A stretch of 33,375 nucleotides of DNA from Apostichopus parvimensis (lineage: Eukaryota > Echinodermata > Holothuroidea > Aspidochirotida > Stichopodidae), in the NCBI GenBank assembly GCA_000934455.1, contig KN882847.1, positions 120,074-153,448 on the forward strand, given 5' to 3'. This document shows positions 19,219 through 28,453 of this stretch, in pieces (position 1 is the stretch's first letter; the number at the start of each line of letters is the position of its first letter). Position numbers and translations under genes: made by a program. The notes beneath the pieces are model-generated. The model was not told where the DNA came from and searched no databases. It worked only from the letters and a program-made list of their open reading frames with translations.

Positions 19219-21004
19219 TCTGCTTTGCTTTTGTGTTTTTGTTGCTAAATGCTGCCATTTTCTGTATTCATTCTGTGAATGTTTTCTTCAGAGGTGTGTG
19301 TTATGGCTTAAAGCAAACCATGCAATGAAACCACACAAAGTATTCTCACATATTAGTGTCTGAGGAATCAAAACTAAATTTCATGATTCAGGAAGCTTGA
19401 TACGTTCCAATCAAAGTTCAATGATGTGTATAAGCCATGGAACTTTACGAGGTTTTCCCAATCAAGATTTGTAATCTGTTTATTGACAGTTTCATAAATC
19501 TGCATAATAACAAACAGTGATTAATAGTTACAAATTTGAATATCATCAGAGCTAAAAAAAAGTACCCACAAACCTATAGCTTTGTACATAGTGGACATAC
19601 TTCGTGTATGTGCATTCCAAACATTTTACCAATGCTGTGCATTGCCATTTCTGTAGTTATTTCTCTCTACTGATACTTACATTACCCCCTCTACTCCTCT
19701 ACCCCTCCCCCCTTTAAGATAATGATCCACCAATTTCCATTCATTTTTGGCTGGTTGAGAAAAACTTTGAAATATAAACAGTGGCATTTACTTACAACTC
19801 CAGATCCAGAGGGATTTTGGTGGAAGAAAATATTTCTGAATAGCTACTTAGGAAAGGTAGACAAACTCATGAAAATTAAAGCAAAATTTAAGAAATATAG
19901 TGACTGAATTTTCTTTTGCAAATGTATCAAGCTTCCTAAAAGTCAGAGGTGTTTGCACCAATCAGGAAAGTGAATATTTGTCTGAAAACAGACAAGATTT
20001 GAAATAAACTTATATCTTGGTTTGTTTGTTGTTTTTTCCTGTTTCTTTCGTCATGTTATCTTCTCTTTCTTTATTTCCTCCTTTTTTTTGGTATTCATTG
20101 TTAAGTACACACTAGCAATCACTAAGGGAAATAGATTTGTCAATTCGTGGTATGCATTCATATCTGCATCTATATAGGTGGACGCAATACCCGAGTGGTC
20201 TGAATACCTGGTGCTTGATTTAATTATTGTGAATGTAACATACGCTTTACAATGCTCTTTCATAAACATTCCTTTTTTTCCTCCTCCCCAAGCTGTAACT
20301 ATATTTATAACTGTGCATATTTCTAACACTTTTTTAAATGAAACTCTCACCAATTCCATTGTAACTTAAATAATAAAAACGACATATTTTCCAACCATTT
20401 AGTAGATGTTACATATATTATCTGTTGCTTTAACTTAATAACCTGTTTTGTTAAATGAGAATTTCATAGATAAATATGTTAACCCTTATTTCATTTGAAA
20501 TATAATGTAAATAGTCAGAAGGCAGATTGTATAACAATAAACTATGAACTATAAACTGATTCTCTGAGTTATTTAACTTTCTGATCTTCCTTGTCACTCC
20601 CCTCCCCCCCCCCAATCCACACTCCCCTCCCCTTCTGCTAGTGATAATTACCATTCACTGCATTTTATACTGAGAAATACTCCCCCCCCCCCCCCCCCGG
20701 GTCTTCTGAGTATATACAGAAGCTTCAACTAGCCTAACCTACCCACCATACTGTATGACCGCTGAAGGCTTGGCCTATCCTAACACCAGCCCAGACGATA
20801 GGGCAACTGGGTGCTATACAGCTATGAGGCCCGAAGTCGACAAGTATGGAAAAAAGAATAACTTTTGTATTATCCTTCTCATAATAAAAAATCAAGAGGC
20901 CCACTGTCATAATTATCACCACGGCCAGATCTGACTCTCCATACTATTGCGTGGCACTTGCAAATTGCCAACAATTGTGTGTAAGTGGACGGTCGATCGC
21001 TCCG

Positions 21005-21017
21005 TTTTGCGCGGGAA
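21005..21017. promoter_or_regulatory. E2F-like site TTTTGCGCGGGAA
   Basis: Matches the E2F-type core TTTSSCGC, with a GCGGGAA half in the opposite orientation. It sits in a CpG-containing patch within otherwise CpG-poor DNA, 254 bases before a perfect CRE. No transcription start or coding exon is identified beside it, so its role is unproven. Confidence 0.35.
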
Positions 21018-21270
21018 CCGATGAAACGCACTGAAATCATGCCCTCACTCACGGTTAGTATGCAAACTAGGAAACTATACACAGGAGAAATAACAACATC
21101 GATGCATAATTTACATAAAAGCAGGACTAATAATAATAAAAAGAAAAAACTGAGTATTACAACGATATGTTGAATTATACCAGAATTGCTTTTAACATTT
21201 CAGATTGGCCTACAATTTGTTTTCTTCAAAGTTTACTGCTATTTTGCCAACGCATCTGGAAACAGCAGAG

Positions 21271-21278
21271 TGACGTCA
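21271..21278. promoter_or_regulatory. Perfect CRE palindrome TGACGTCA
   Basis: The exact 8-bp CREB/ATF consensus. With the E2F-like site upstream it suggests a promoter or enhancer at about 20.95-21.3 kb. A single 8-mer can occur by chance. Confidence 0.35.
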
Positions 21279-22295
21279 CGATAACTGAGCTGAAATAGTT
21301 GTTTTTCTTCCTTTTTGAATATTTAGCTCACTTGTTTACAGAGGAAAGTAATATTTCTAATAAAAATTTTTAAAAAATGATGTAATTGTAACTACGGAGG
21401 CTAAGCAAATATCCCAAAGGTATCACATATCAAGGATAGACCAATAACGGAAGGTTTTCAACGGAAGTTACGCTACGAAGGAACATTTGCCACAATTTTT
21501 GTATCACATACCGTACCACTATTAAGATTCACTCCCCTAATCAAGGGTTTAGCCAGTCAAAATATGTTACATGCAGTCTATATCGATACATCATGTATTG
21601 AAATGTACTAATAGTTTTCAAAAGAAACTCGATAGTTCTCTCCAAATTATTGCCAGATACTTAATTATAACCTACACGGCGTGTGTATAAAATGATGGGA
21701 AATTCGGTGTTTACAGCACAGAGCCGAACTGACCGTTCTTGCTTTTGAAACCCATCTCGGGAAACGACGTAATGGATTGCGACTTTTACTTTCAGTAGAG
21801 TTGGTATACTAATCTCTTCTTTTCGCTAAGTTAGAACTCAGATTATAGGCCTACATTACAACTCATTTAAATTAAATATGTATGTATGGAATGGATAGTA
21901 TAAAGAAGTTCACAGGAGTAACAACTTATGGGAGGGCGAGACAGTACAGAATATGGACATAGAATGACCGTGTACAAATTCTCGATTTATTGCTCTTATA
22001 ATTAGAGTTTTTTTTTTATTCATTTAAATTAAAAGGCGCCTGGTTTAACTCTTTGCCCATCCCCCCCCCCCTTCCCAGCCGGCGTAACACCAGTGGGACG
22101 TTTGAGGGAATGAGACCCCGAGCCAAAAAAAAGTAGTGCATGCAGCACATTGCATTCAAAAGTGACAGGTTCCAAATATCATCGAGAATTTGTCGGAATT
22201 GAATTTCAAAGAGCGCTGTTCTCTTTCTCTCGTTTATTCTCCCATCTGCAATTCCCTTACCCAAGCAAATCGTTACGTCGTCCCCTCCCCTTGCC
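21279..22295. other. Intergenic, no gene seen
   Basis: Ordinary sequence with C runs at ~22061. No exon or complete repeat element could be delimited. Confidence 0.5.
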
Positions 22296-22679
22296 CATAG
22301 GCGTAGGAGGCGGGGGCTGCAGCCCCCCCCCCCCTCAACCAAATATTTTTGAAAAAATTCGGGCAATATGCTGAGAATTTTTCGGGCACCTACTGAAAGA
22401 AATATAATTTGCAATGTGTTCTTGAATGGTTAAACTTATATTATTATCATCATTATTATTGAAACCGACTTGTCCAATAATTATAACCAATATGGAATGG
22501 TAGTAACATGGCAAATGATTGTATGTTATTGGCAGGTGATGTAATAACCGATGAATGCTCATATGATATGCACATTAAGATGTTGAACGCGCGCGAAAAA
22601 TTTTGGTTATATTTTCCGGGAAAGTCGTTACAGCCCCCCCCCCCCCCCCCCCAAATCAAATTGGTCTCCTACGCCTATG
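22296..22679. mobile_element. MITE with perfect 14-bp terminal inverted repeats
   Basis: The left end CATAGGCGTAGGAG is the exact reverse complement of the right end CTCCTACGCCTATG. Just inside each terminus is a long G/C homopolymer next to GGCTG (GGGGGCTGCAGCC on the left, GGGGGCTGTAACG read inward from the right). The 384-bp element has no coding capacity. No target duplication longer than the TA inside CATAGG/CCTATG can be seen, which would fit a TA-targeting superfamily or eroded flanks. Confidence 0.75.
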
Positions 22680-23957
22680 ATTAAAATGTACAGTTAGCCG
22701 GCGCGTTGCAGCCCAGAGTGTTCCCTTTAACGAATTATTTAAAGGCTAAAATTAGTCAAGGTGTGTCAAAATATGTCAAGATCTTTCTCTGCAATTTTGC
22801 TGCAATTCATCAATTTTTATATTGCTGAAAATTGTTGAAATGATGGCATTCTGAGGCGACTGTGTAATTCATCATTTTGTTGCTAACCTTAAATGCGATC
22901 AATTTATAATATTGCAGCACAACAATGTTGAATTCCTGACCTATCAGACTCCAGGAAAATGTCTTCTATTTTTACAAAAAAGATCCTAACATTTTGAAGT
23001 CACCGACGGTTGCGAAACACATGCCTAATGTTAAATGGAGGTAAAACAGACCTCCATGATGTCAAGGACCTACCCCGTAGAGTAATATAGACGATACCAC
23101 AAATATGAGGGGGTAATGCAAAACATGAGAATTATATTATAGTCACAGAAGAACCAATTTTCCCCTTTTGTGAGTTTGTAACTTACTTAATTTTAATAAA
23201 TTTAAACGTTCAGTATAATCAATGGTGCAAATTAATATTTGTTGTACTAATGCTCAACATAATTAATACCCCCATATACCATACATAATTAATTAGTCCC
23301 CCATTTTCTCTTGGTTGCCTCGATGAAGCTTGAAATATGGCGCGAGGGTAGCGCATTCTTGTATACAGTAAATACAGTATACGCGCGTACCGGGTAAAGC
23401 CACGGAAAGTCCCGCACACGATACGTACAATAACAAATGCACTGGCTAAATGTACATGTAACGTTAGTAACATTAGGCCAACTGTACAATGTGAGTAAGA
23501 AAGGATACCGGCAGACTATTTAAAATAACTTACTATGTTAACACCTCATTGAGCCAGCAGATAAAGTTAATTAACTTTTAGCCTGTTTTATTTTCCTTCG
23601 AAAATTCACAGCGGGTGAGTAACGATCTTACTTAGGCTAGGCCTATGTGTTATGTCAAATACTAATTTACAGGCCTATCGTACTTTCGTAGTACCTAACC
23701 TAGGTCGTAATCGTAAACTGTTTATAGGTCTATTATTGCCACAGTTAGTTTCCACAATACTTCTGCCTAATGTTTTGCCACGCCAACTTGACGCCATAGT
23801 AATAGGTCTAGTCTTACACTTTTCAATATTGGGCTCCGGTGTTAAATTTTGGATTACGTTTATAAGGTCAAATCCATTGTGGAATCCAAGCTCCAACTTT
23901 TCCAAGTGGGCCTACGCCATAGGCTTAACTGCAGAATACCCAGCAACACAAAGCTCC
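22680..23957. other. Intergenic, with a small hairpin and CpG-dense patch
   Basis: Contains a perfect 8-bp hairpin (ATGGAGGT / ACCTCCAT, 23035-23057) and a CpG-dense patch at 23341-23430 with 11 CpG in 90 bp, unusual for this window. A 104-codon frame at 23652-23966 shows no recognisable domain and I do not call it. Confidence 0.5.
23341..23430. promoter_or_regulatory. CpG-dense patch
   Basis: Eleven CpG dinucleotides in 90 bases (GGCGCGAGGGTAGCGC on the left, then ACGCGCGTACCGGG, then further CpG) within CpG-poor surroundings. It could be an unmethylated promoter-like segment or part of a young repeat. No transcript evidence is visible. Confidence 0.25.
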
Positions 23958-24145
23958 ATGCTATAGCTGGCTACACCATCACCCAAACTAGGTAACCAAA
24001 TTACCCTTCAGATATTTCCCTTTCACAAAATGGCTCAATTAAAATAATTGATTATGCTGTAGCTGGCTGCACTGTTGCACAAACTAGGTAACCTAATTAC
24101 CCTTCAGAAGTTTGCCTTTCCCAAAACAGCAAAATTAAAATAAGA
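23958..24145 (+). repeat. Two-copy tandem duplication, ~96-bp unit
   Basis: ATGCTATAGCTGGCTACACC at 23958 is repeated as ATGCTGTAGCTGGCTGCACT at 24054. The rest of the unit aligns through CAAACTAGGTAAC, AATTACCCTTCAGA and AATTAAAATAA. Divergence of the copies shows an old local duplication. Confidence 0.8.
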
Positions 24146-24288
24146 ATGAGAATCTGATTACGTTTAATAATATTTATCACAATCGAATGTTAGTTTTAAT
24201 CTGGTCACATATTAGTAATTATAAAAATGTAAAGAAGGGTTGTTCTTAAAAGGAATGGCAGGAAAAGAACCGTCCCGACAGTGTAGAT

Positions 24289-24665
24289 CAGGGGTGGGCA
24301 ATTAACCTTTTTGAATGAATGGGCCAGATATAAGGAGTGAAAAATTGACTGGGCCACACGTAACCAACGACCTGCTGTTGAATTCAAACCTTTGATTCCG
24401 AGGACTTTCAAACAATAGGTGTGTGTACTTAATCTGTATTCACAAAAACATGTCAATACAGTACAGTTGATAATTAATTGGGATAATACTATTATTAACA
24501 GGCCTACTTGACAGCATCATTAGTGCCGATAAATTCTAAGCAGCTAGCTCGTTTCTTTGTGATGATGATTGATATTTTTTCTTTTTCTTGAGACATCTCA
24601 CCGGCCGCAAAAAAAGTCACTGTCGGGCCACATGTGGCCCGCGGGCTGTAGGTTTTCCACCCTAG
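24289..24665. mobile_element. Non-autonomous hAT transposon with 8-bp TSD
   Basis: The left terminus CAGGGGTGGGCAA and right terminus TTTTCCACCCTAG form imperfect inverted repeats of the hAT-Charlie/Tip100 style. Internal GGGCCACA words and the near-terminal GGCCCGCGGGC are also typical of that style. A perfect 8-bp target-site duplication GTGTAGAT flanks it (24281-24288 and 24666-24673). An 18-bp perfect palindrome CGGGCCACATGTGGCCCG lies at 24624-24641. The 377-bp length and absence of any transposase mark it as non-autonomous. Confidence 0.9.
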
Positions 24666-24673
24666 GTGTAGAT

Positions 24674-25494
24674 GATGCACAACAGCATAATACATTGAAC
24701 TTAGTTTATTTTTCGGTATTTTTCTTTGCTATTAGACTCCCGTACATAAACGAACCTTCTCGACGGTGTAGTCGTAACAGAAACAACATCAATAAATCTA
24801 GTTTATTTTTGGCATTCCTCCTCATATTGAAGGCCCCTATGCATTATAAATAAACCAGAAATGTATTTTTCACACTAGCCAGATTGAATGCATAAATAAT
24901 TAGACTTTAATTAAATTTGGCATTCATGCTATCACTGCAGGGTACAACAAAGAAAATTTTCAGCAAATGACTCATGTTTTTCCTTCGTGTACAGATTGCA
25001 CAGTGATGTGTGCGATGTTTGTTTTGAACAACTAGTAATGTACAAGTACAGTATTCATGATGTTAATGATGAACAATCAAAAGTATTAATTGGAAAATTC
25101 TTTATAGCACATAATTTGTGAGGTAATTTGTGAAGTAATTTGTGAGGAAAGTAAGGTATATTGCATCAAAAAACCTTTGAGATATATTCATATTTCAAAT
25201 TTGATCACCACAGACCTGTTGAATTTGAAGTGTTATATATAGAACATCATTCAATTCCACAACAGGAAAGAGACCAACAGTGGCTTGACTTACATATGAC
25301 CTTGAAAATTGTTGTAAATTGTTTAAGTCTTGTTACCATTAATTAGCAAGTACAATTAGACTTTGCCTCCAAAAAATGTATCTCTCATTGAGTTGCACTT
25401 TTGTGTAATTCCTGTTATAGGACAGTGGGATTGAAAATTATTGTCTTGTACTTTAGTCCTTTGGTAATGGTCAAAATCTGTCATTACTTTGATA
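24674..25494. other. Intergenic, no gene seen
   Basis: AT-rich sequence with the short repeated words GTAATTTGTGAGG/GTAATTTGTGAAG near 25118-25145. No exon or delimited mobile element is recognised. Confidence 0.5.
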
Positions 25495-25859
25495 TCAGAG
25501 GGGGCGGATGCCCCCCCTGACGGACTCAAATGGACTGCTGGCGCCCTTTTCAGCTTTTTACCACTTTTTACTTATTCGCGATTATTAACTTTTTTATTGC
25601 GTTCTCAAATACCTATTAACATTTGTCAAATTTTGTTGGTGTAATTTTCTGACAAAATGGCGATGACACCTATTTCGTTTATCTGCAAATAAGCAAGGCC
25701 CGGAAAGGGTCATTTCCGGTGATCTAGGGAGTATCTTTACTCAAAAAAATTCTGTACGCTCCGCGCCAACCTGTGGTGGCGCTCCGCTTAGATAGTGTCG
25801 AAAGCGCCCCTAGAGACCATTCTCGCCCCCTCTGACCAATACCCCTAGCTCCGCCACTG
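25495..25859. mobile_element. hAT-like transposon remnant
   Basis: The right end read on the minus strand starts CAGTGGCGGAGCTAGGGG, a common hAT-type terminus. TCAGAGGGGGCG at the left edge (25495) is exactly inverted at CGCCCCCTCTGA (25824-25835). The inner inverted repeat is thus perfect over 12 bp. The outer hAT-like end at 25842-25859 has no clear partner on the left, and I see no target duplication. It is probably a truncated or rearranged copy. Confidence 0.5.
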
Positions 25860-25959
25860 ACCCTACTGCAGAAACTAAGATCCCACCAACTGCAAAACTT
25901 AAACACCACTATGTTGCATAGAAGTTAGTTTTTAGAAGAGACCTGTTTGTCTGAATATC

Positions 25960-26334
25960 TTAAAGGCATGGAAGACTCGCCCCAAACCGCGTCCGGCCAT
26001 CTGAAAAAGTTAACTTTCCGTTGCTTGCAAGTGACGTTTTGTTTGTGTCGCTACAAAATGCAGACAGTACAGTATTGAAACTTGATACCTTGTTATCTTC
26101 AGCTGGACCTTAGATGTCCATGGCTGTATTGTTTGTACACTGTGCTGTGGGTATTGACCGCAGCTGTGTGTACTGACTGTACACTAGTGCCTGATTACCG
26201 ATGGTAGCAAGCTGTGTGTGTGTATTTTCTGGGATCGGTGGTGGCGTCTAACTTTTCTGTTACACCTCATTCGAAACTAGGTCAGATTACCGGCATGGGA
26301 CGTTTCTTTTTGCGCGAGTCTTCACGTCCTTTAA
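25960..26334. mobile_element. TTAA-flanked MITE, copy 1
   Basis: Begins TTAAAGGCATGGAAGACTCG and ends with the near inverse, CGAGTCTTCACGTCCTTTAA. Both ends are bounded by TTAA (25960-25963 and 26331-26334), giving ~20-bp termini with four mismatches. The interior has no transposase. The target could be TTAA (as for piggyBac-like and some other families) or TA within it. A second copy lies at 28166-28453. A reading frame inside it is fortuitous. Confidence 0.85.
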
Positions 26335-27140
26335 GGCAGACATACTGCTTTAATAATAGTTTCATTGTCCTTCAGGAGAAAGTGAACCCAATCCATCAAA
26401 CAGTAAACCACTTGAAATTTGACCCTGGGGACAGTAGCTCAGGTTCTATGCAGTAAGTCTGGTTTATTGACTATCTGGCAGCCAGTCCATCTTCTTGGTG
26501 GATTAAAACCACCTCTTTGACACACTCAATAAATTTTGAGGTGTACAGTTTTGGACATGTGGAAGTTGCAGAGAGGAGCCATCATCTTGTATAGTTGGAG
26601 GGGTACACAGTATTAACCCAGGCCATGGGAACAGTTGCATCCCTGGCCATAGGCATAACAGAGATAACTTCAAAGCAGGTTCTATCTGTGTCATGCCCTT
26701 TCAGAGTAAGTTGTATTAGCAGTTGAACTAGAAGAAGCATTTAGGTCAGATAATTTTAATACATTGGTAAGATTCAGAGGTATATATTATAATGAAGCTT
26801 GGTCTACAAATCCTGATAGCAGCTAAATTTATCTACACCACCTTTTTTCTGTTATGTTTTTTCTTCAACACTATAATATAGGCACATATTAAATATTGAT
26901 AAGTTTTTCGTACTGTTTTCGTAACTTGCAGAACCATGACATTACAAAATGGGTGCAAGTGAAAGTCTTATAGACTCTTTGACGATGGTTTACAGAGGAT
27001 GGGACAGGAAGTTACTCAGTTCACATATTTACCTTTCTCCTTAAACAGACTTAAACTACTTACTAAGTAATGACAACAATATGACATCATTGGGAATGAC
27101 ATCATACTGAAGTTTACTTTCTTGGTAGAGATTTGGTACT
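26335..27140. other. Intergenic, no gene seen
   Basis: Moderately AT-rich sequence between two mobile elements. No exon, RNA gene or repeat could be supported. Confidence 0.5.
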
Positions 27141-27148
27141 GTATTAGG

Positions 27149-27588
27149 GGTGACATCCCTATGTTCCGACGTCTCTATGTTCCGACGTCTCTATGTTCCG
27201 ACAATTTTTTTAACCAAATTTTTTCGGACCCAATTTGTTGGGACCCAATTTTTTTTGTGGGGGTACTCATTTGTTTTGGACCCCCATTTTGCGGACCAAA
27301 TTTTTTGGGGGACTCAATTTTTTTGGACCCACATTTTTCTGACCTGATTTTTTTGGGGGGGACTCAAGGTTTTTGGTCACAACAAATTTTGGGTAATTTT
27401 TTTTCTTTTTTTTCGGAAAACAATTTTGGTCCGAAAACATGTTGGTCAAAAATTTTGGTCAAAAACAATTTTGGTCCCAGAAAATTGGGTCCGAAAAAAA
27501 ATTTGGTCAAGAAAAATTGTCGAAACATAGAGACGTCGGAACATAGAGACGTCGGAACATAGAGACGTCGGAACATAGAGATGTAACC
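27149..27588. mobile_element. Fold-back DNA element with tandem-repeat arms and 8-bp TSD
   Basis: Flanked by GTATTAGG on both sides (27141-27148 and 27589-27596), a perfect 8-bp target duplication. Termini are GGTGACATCCCTATGTTCC on the left and, inverted on the right, GGTTACATCTCTATGTTCC. Both arms contain head-to-tail copies of a 16-bp unit (ATGTTCCGACGTCTCT): about 2.6 on the left (27161-27202) and four on the right (27519-27581). The interior also folds back through iterated GGACCCAATTTTTT-like words on the left and their complements (AAATTTGGTCC types) on the right. The 440-bp element is thus close to one long hairpin. No transposase is present. Superfamily is not assigned; GG termini and 8-bp duplication would fit Merlin-like or related families. 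Confidence 0.88.
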
Positions 27589-27596
27589 GTATTAGG

Positions 27597-28165
27597 TGCA
27601 CTGACAGGTGTAGGGTTTCTGTTGTAGAGAGTTACTGTGGAGATCATAATGTAAAGTGATCTACTGGGACTTGAGAATTTGGTAAAGTTTATTATTATGT
27701 TTATGGCTTGTAAATAGAATCTGTTAGTAATCTTTCTGGGAAGTGTGATGTAGGAGGACTTCTTGTCTGTGCTACAAGCTATGTGCTAAGAGATTATAAA
27801 GGTGAACCTATGGTAAGGGGAAGGGGAATTTCATTATGGTCAAATGCTCTCTGGTATAATACTTGTATGCACTACATGTACAGTAAAGCATAATTTTCAT
27901 CATGCTGACAATTTGTTGATTTTAGCCCATTTATAAGTGAAAAAGTGATTGAAAAATTCATGTAAACGAACCCAAGATCAATGTGTCATAGAAGGAGTAA
28001 CTGCTGCCTTTGTCTACTGACAGAGTAACAGGTTCTTTTTTCTCTCAAAATGTTAAACCTATGTATGCTTTAGTAAATATCTTGACCTCAGTAGTAGTGT
28101 AGTACCTAATATTAGAAAACAGTTTTACCCAGTCAAGGATTGAACTTCCAGGCTCAACAAAGCAG
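27597..28165. other. Intergenic, no gene seen
   Basis: Ordinary AT-rich DNA between two mobile elements. No feature recognised. Confidence 0.5.
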
Positions 28166-28453
28166 TTAAAGGCATTGAAGACTCGCCCCATTCAGCGTGC
28201 CGTCATCTTTAAAAAGTTAACTTTCCGTTGCTTGCAAGTGAAGTTTTTCTCTTGTCGCTACAAAATGCAGACAGTGACTGCAGCTGTATGTACTGACTGT
28301 ACACTAGTGTCTAATTACGGACGTTAGCAAGCTGTGTGTGTATTTTCTGGGATCGATGGTGGTGTCTAACACTTCTGTTACACCTCATTCGAAACTAGGT
28401 CAGATTACTGGCATTACACCTTTTTTTTTGGTGCGAGTCTTCACACCCTTTAA
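28166..28453. mobile_element. TTAA-flanked MITE, copy 2
   Basis: Starts TTAAAGGCATTGAAGACTCG and ends GCGAGTCTTCACACCCTTTAA in two parts (GCGAGTCTTCACACCC, then TTTAA). TTAA is present at both edges (28166-28169 and 28450-28453). It shares long words with the copy at 25960, including AAAGTTAACTTTCCGTTGCT, CTACAAAATGCAGACAGT, TGTTACACCTCATTCGAAAC and TAGGTCAGATTAC. It is about 87 bp shorter, mostly from loss of the stretch between GACAGT and the CAGCTGT/TACTGACTGTACACTAG part. Confidence 0.87.

Larger units (their letters stand above)
15716..20900. other. Intergenic, no gene seen
   Basis: AT-rich sequence without exon-like segments that I can support on either strand. It holds homopolymer and simple tracts: C-rich at ~16683-16710, CT-rich at ~17236-17400, T runs at ~18390 and ~18417, and a run of 18 C at ~20681-20698. 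It also has the G-rich tracts at 17961-17999 and 19192-19218. Several 60-100-codon frames here lack any coding character. Confidence 0.5.

Noticed and set aside
22016-22414. 132-codon minus-strand frame with Gly runs
   Set aside because: The Gly runs come from C homopolymers, and the frame crosses the edge of a MITE.
23652-23966. 104-codon open frame, hydrophobic
   Set aside because: No recognisable domain, no splice signals or coding bias, and stop codons in flanking sequence. It lies in a gene-poor, repeat-rich interval.
27122-27562. 146-codon frame of low complexity and opposing minus-strand frames
   Set aside because: It lies almost wholly inside the fold-back element. The repeated peptide pattern simply reflects the GGACCCAATTTTTT-type repeats.
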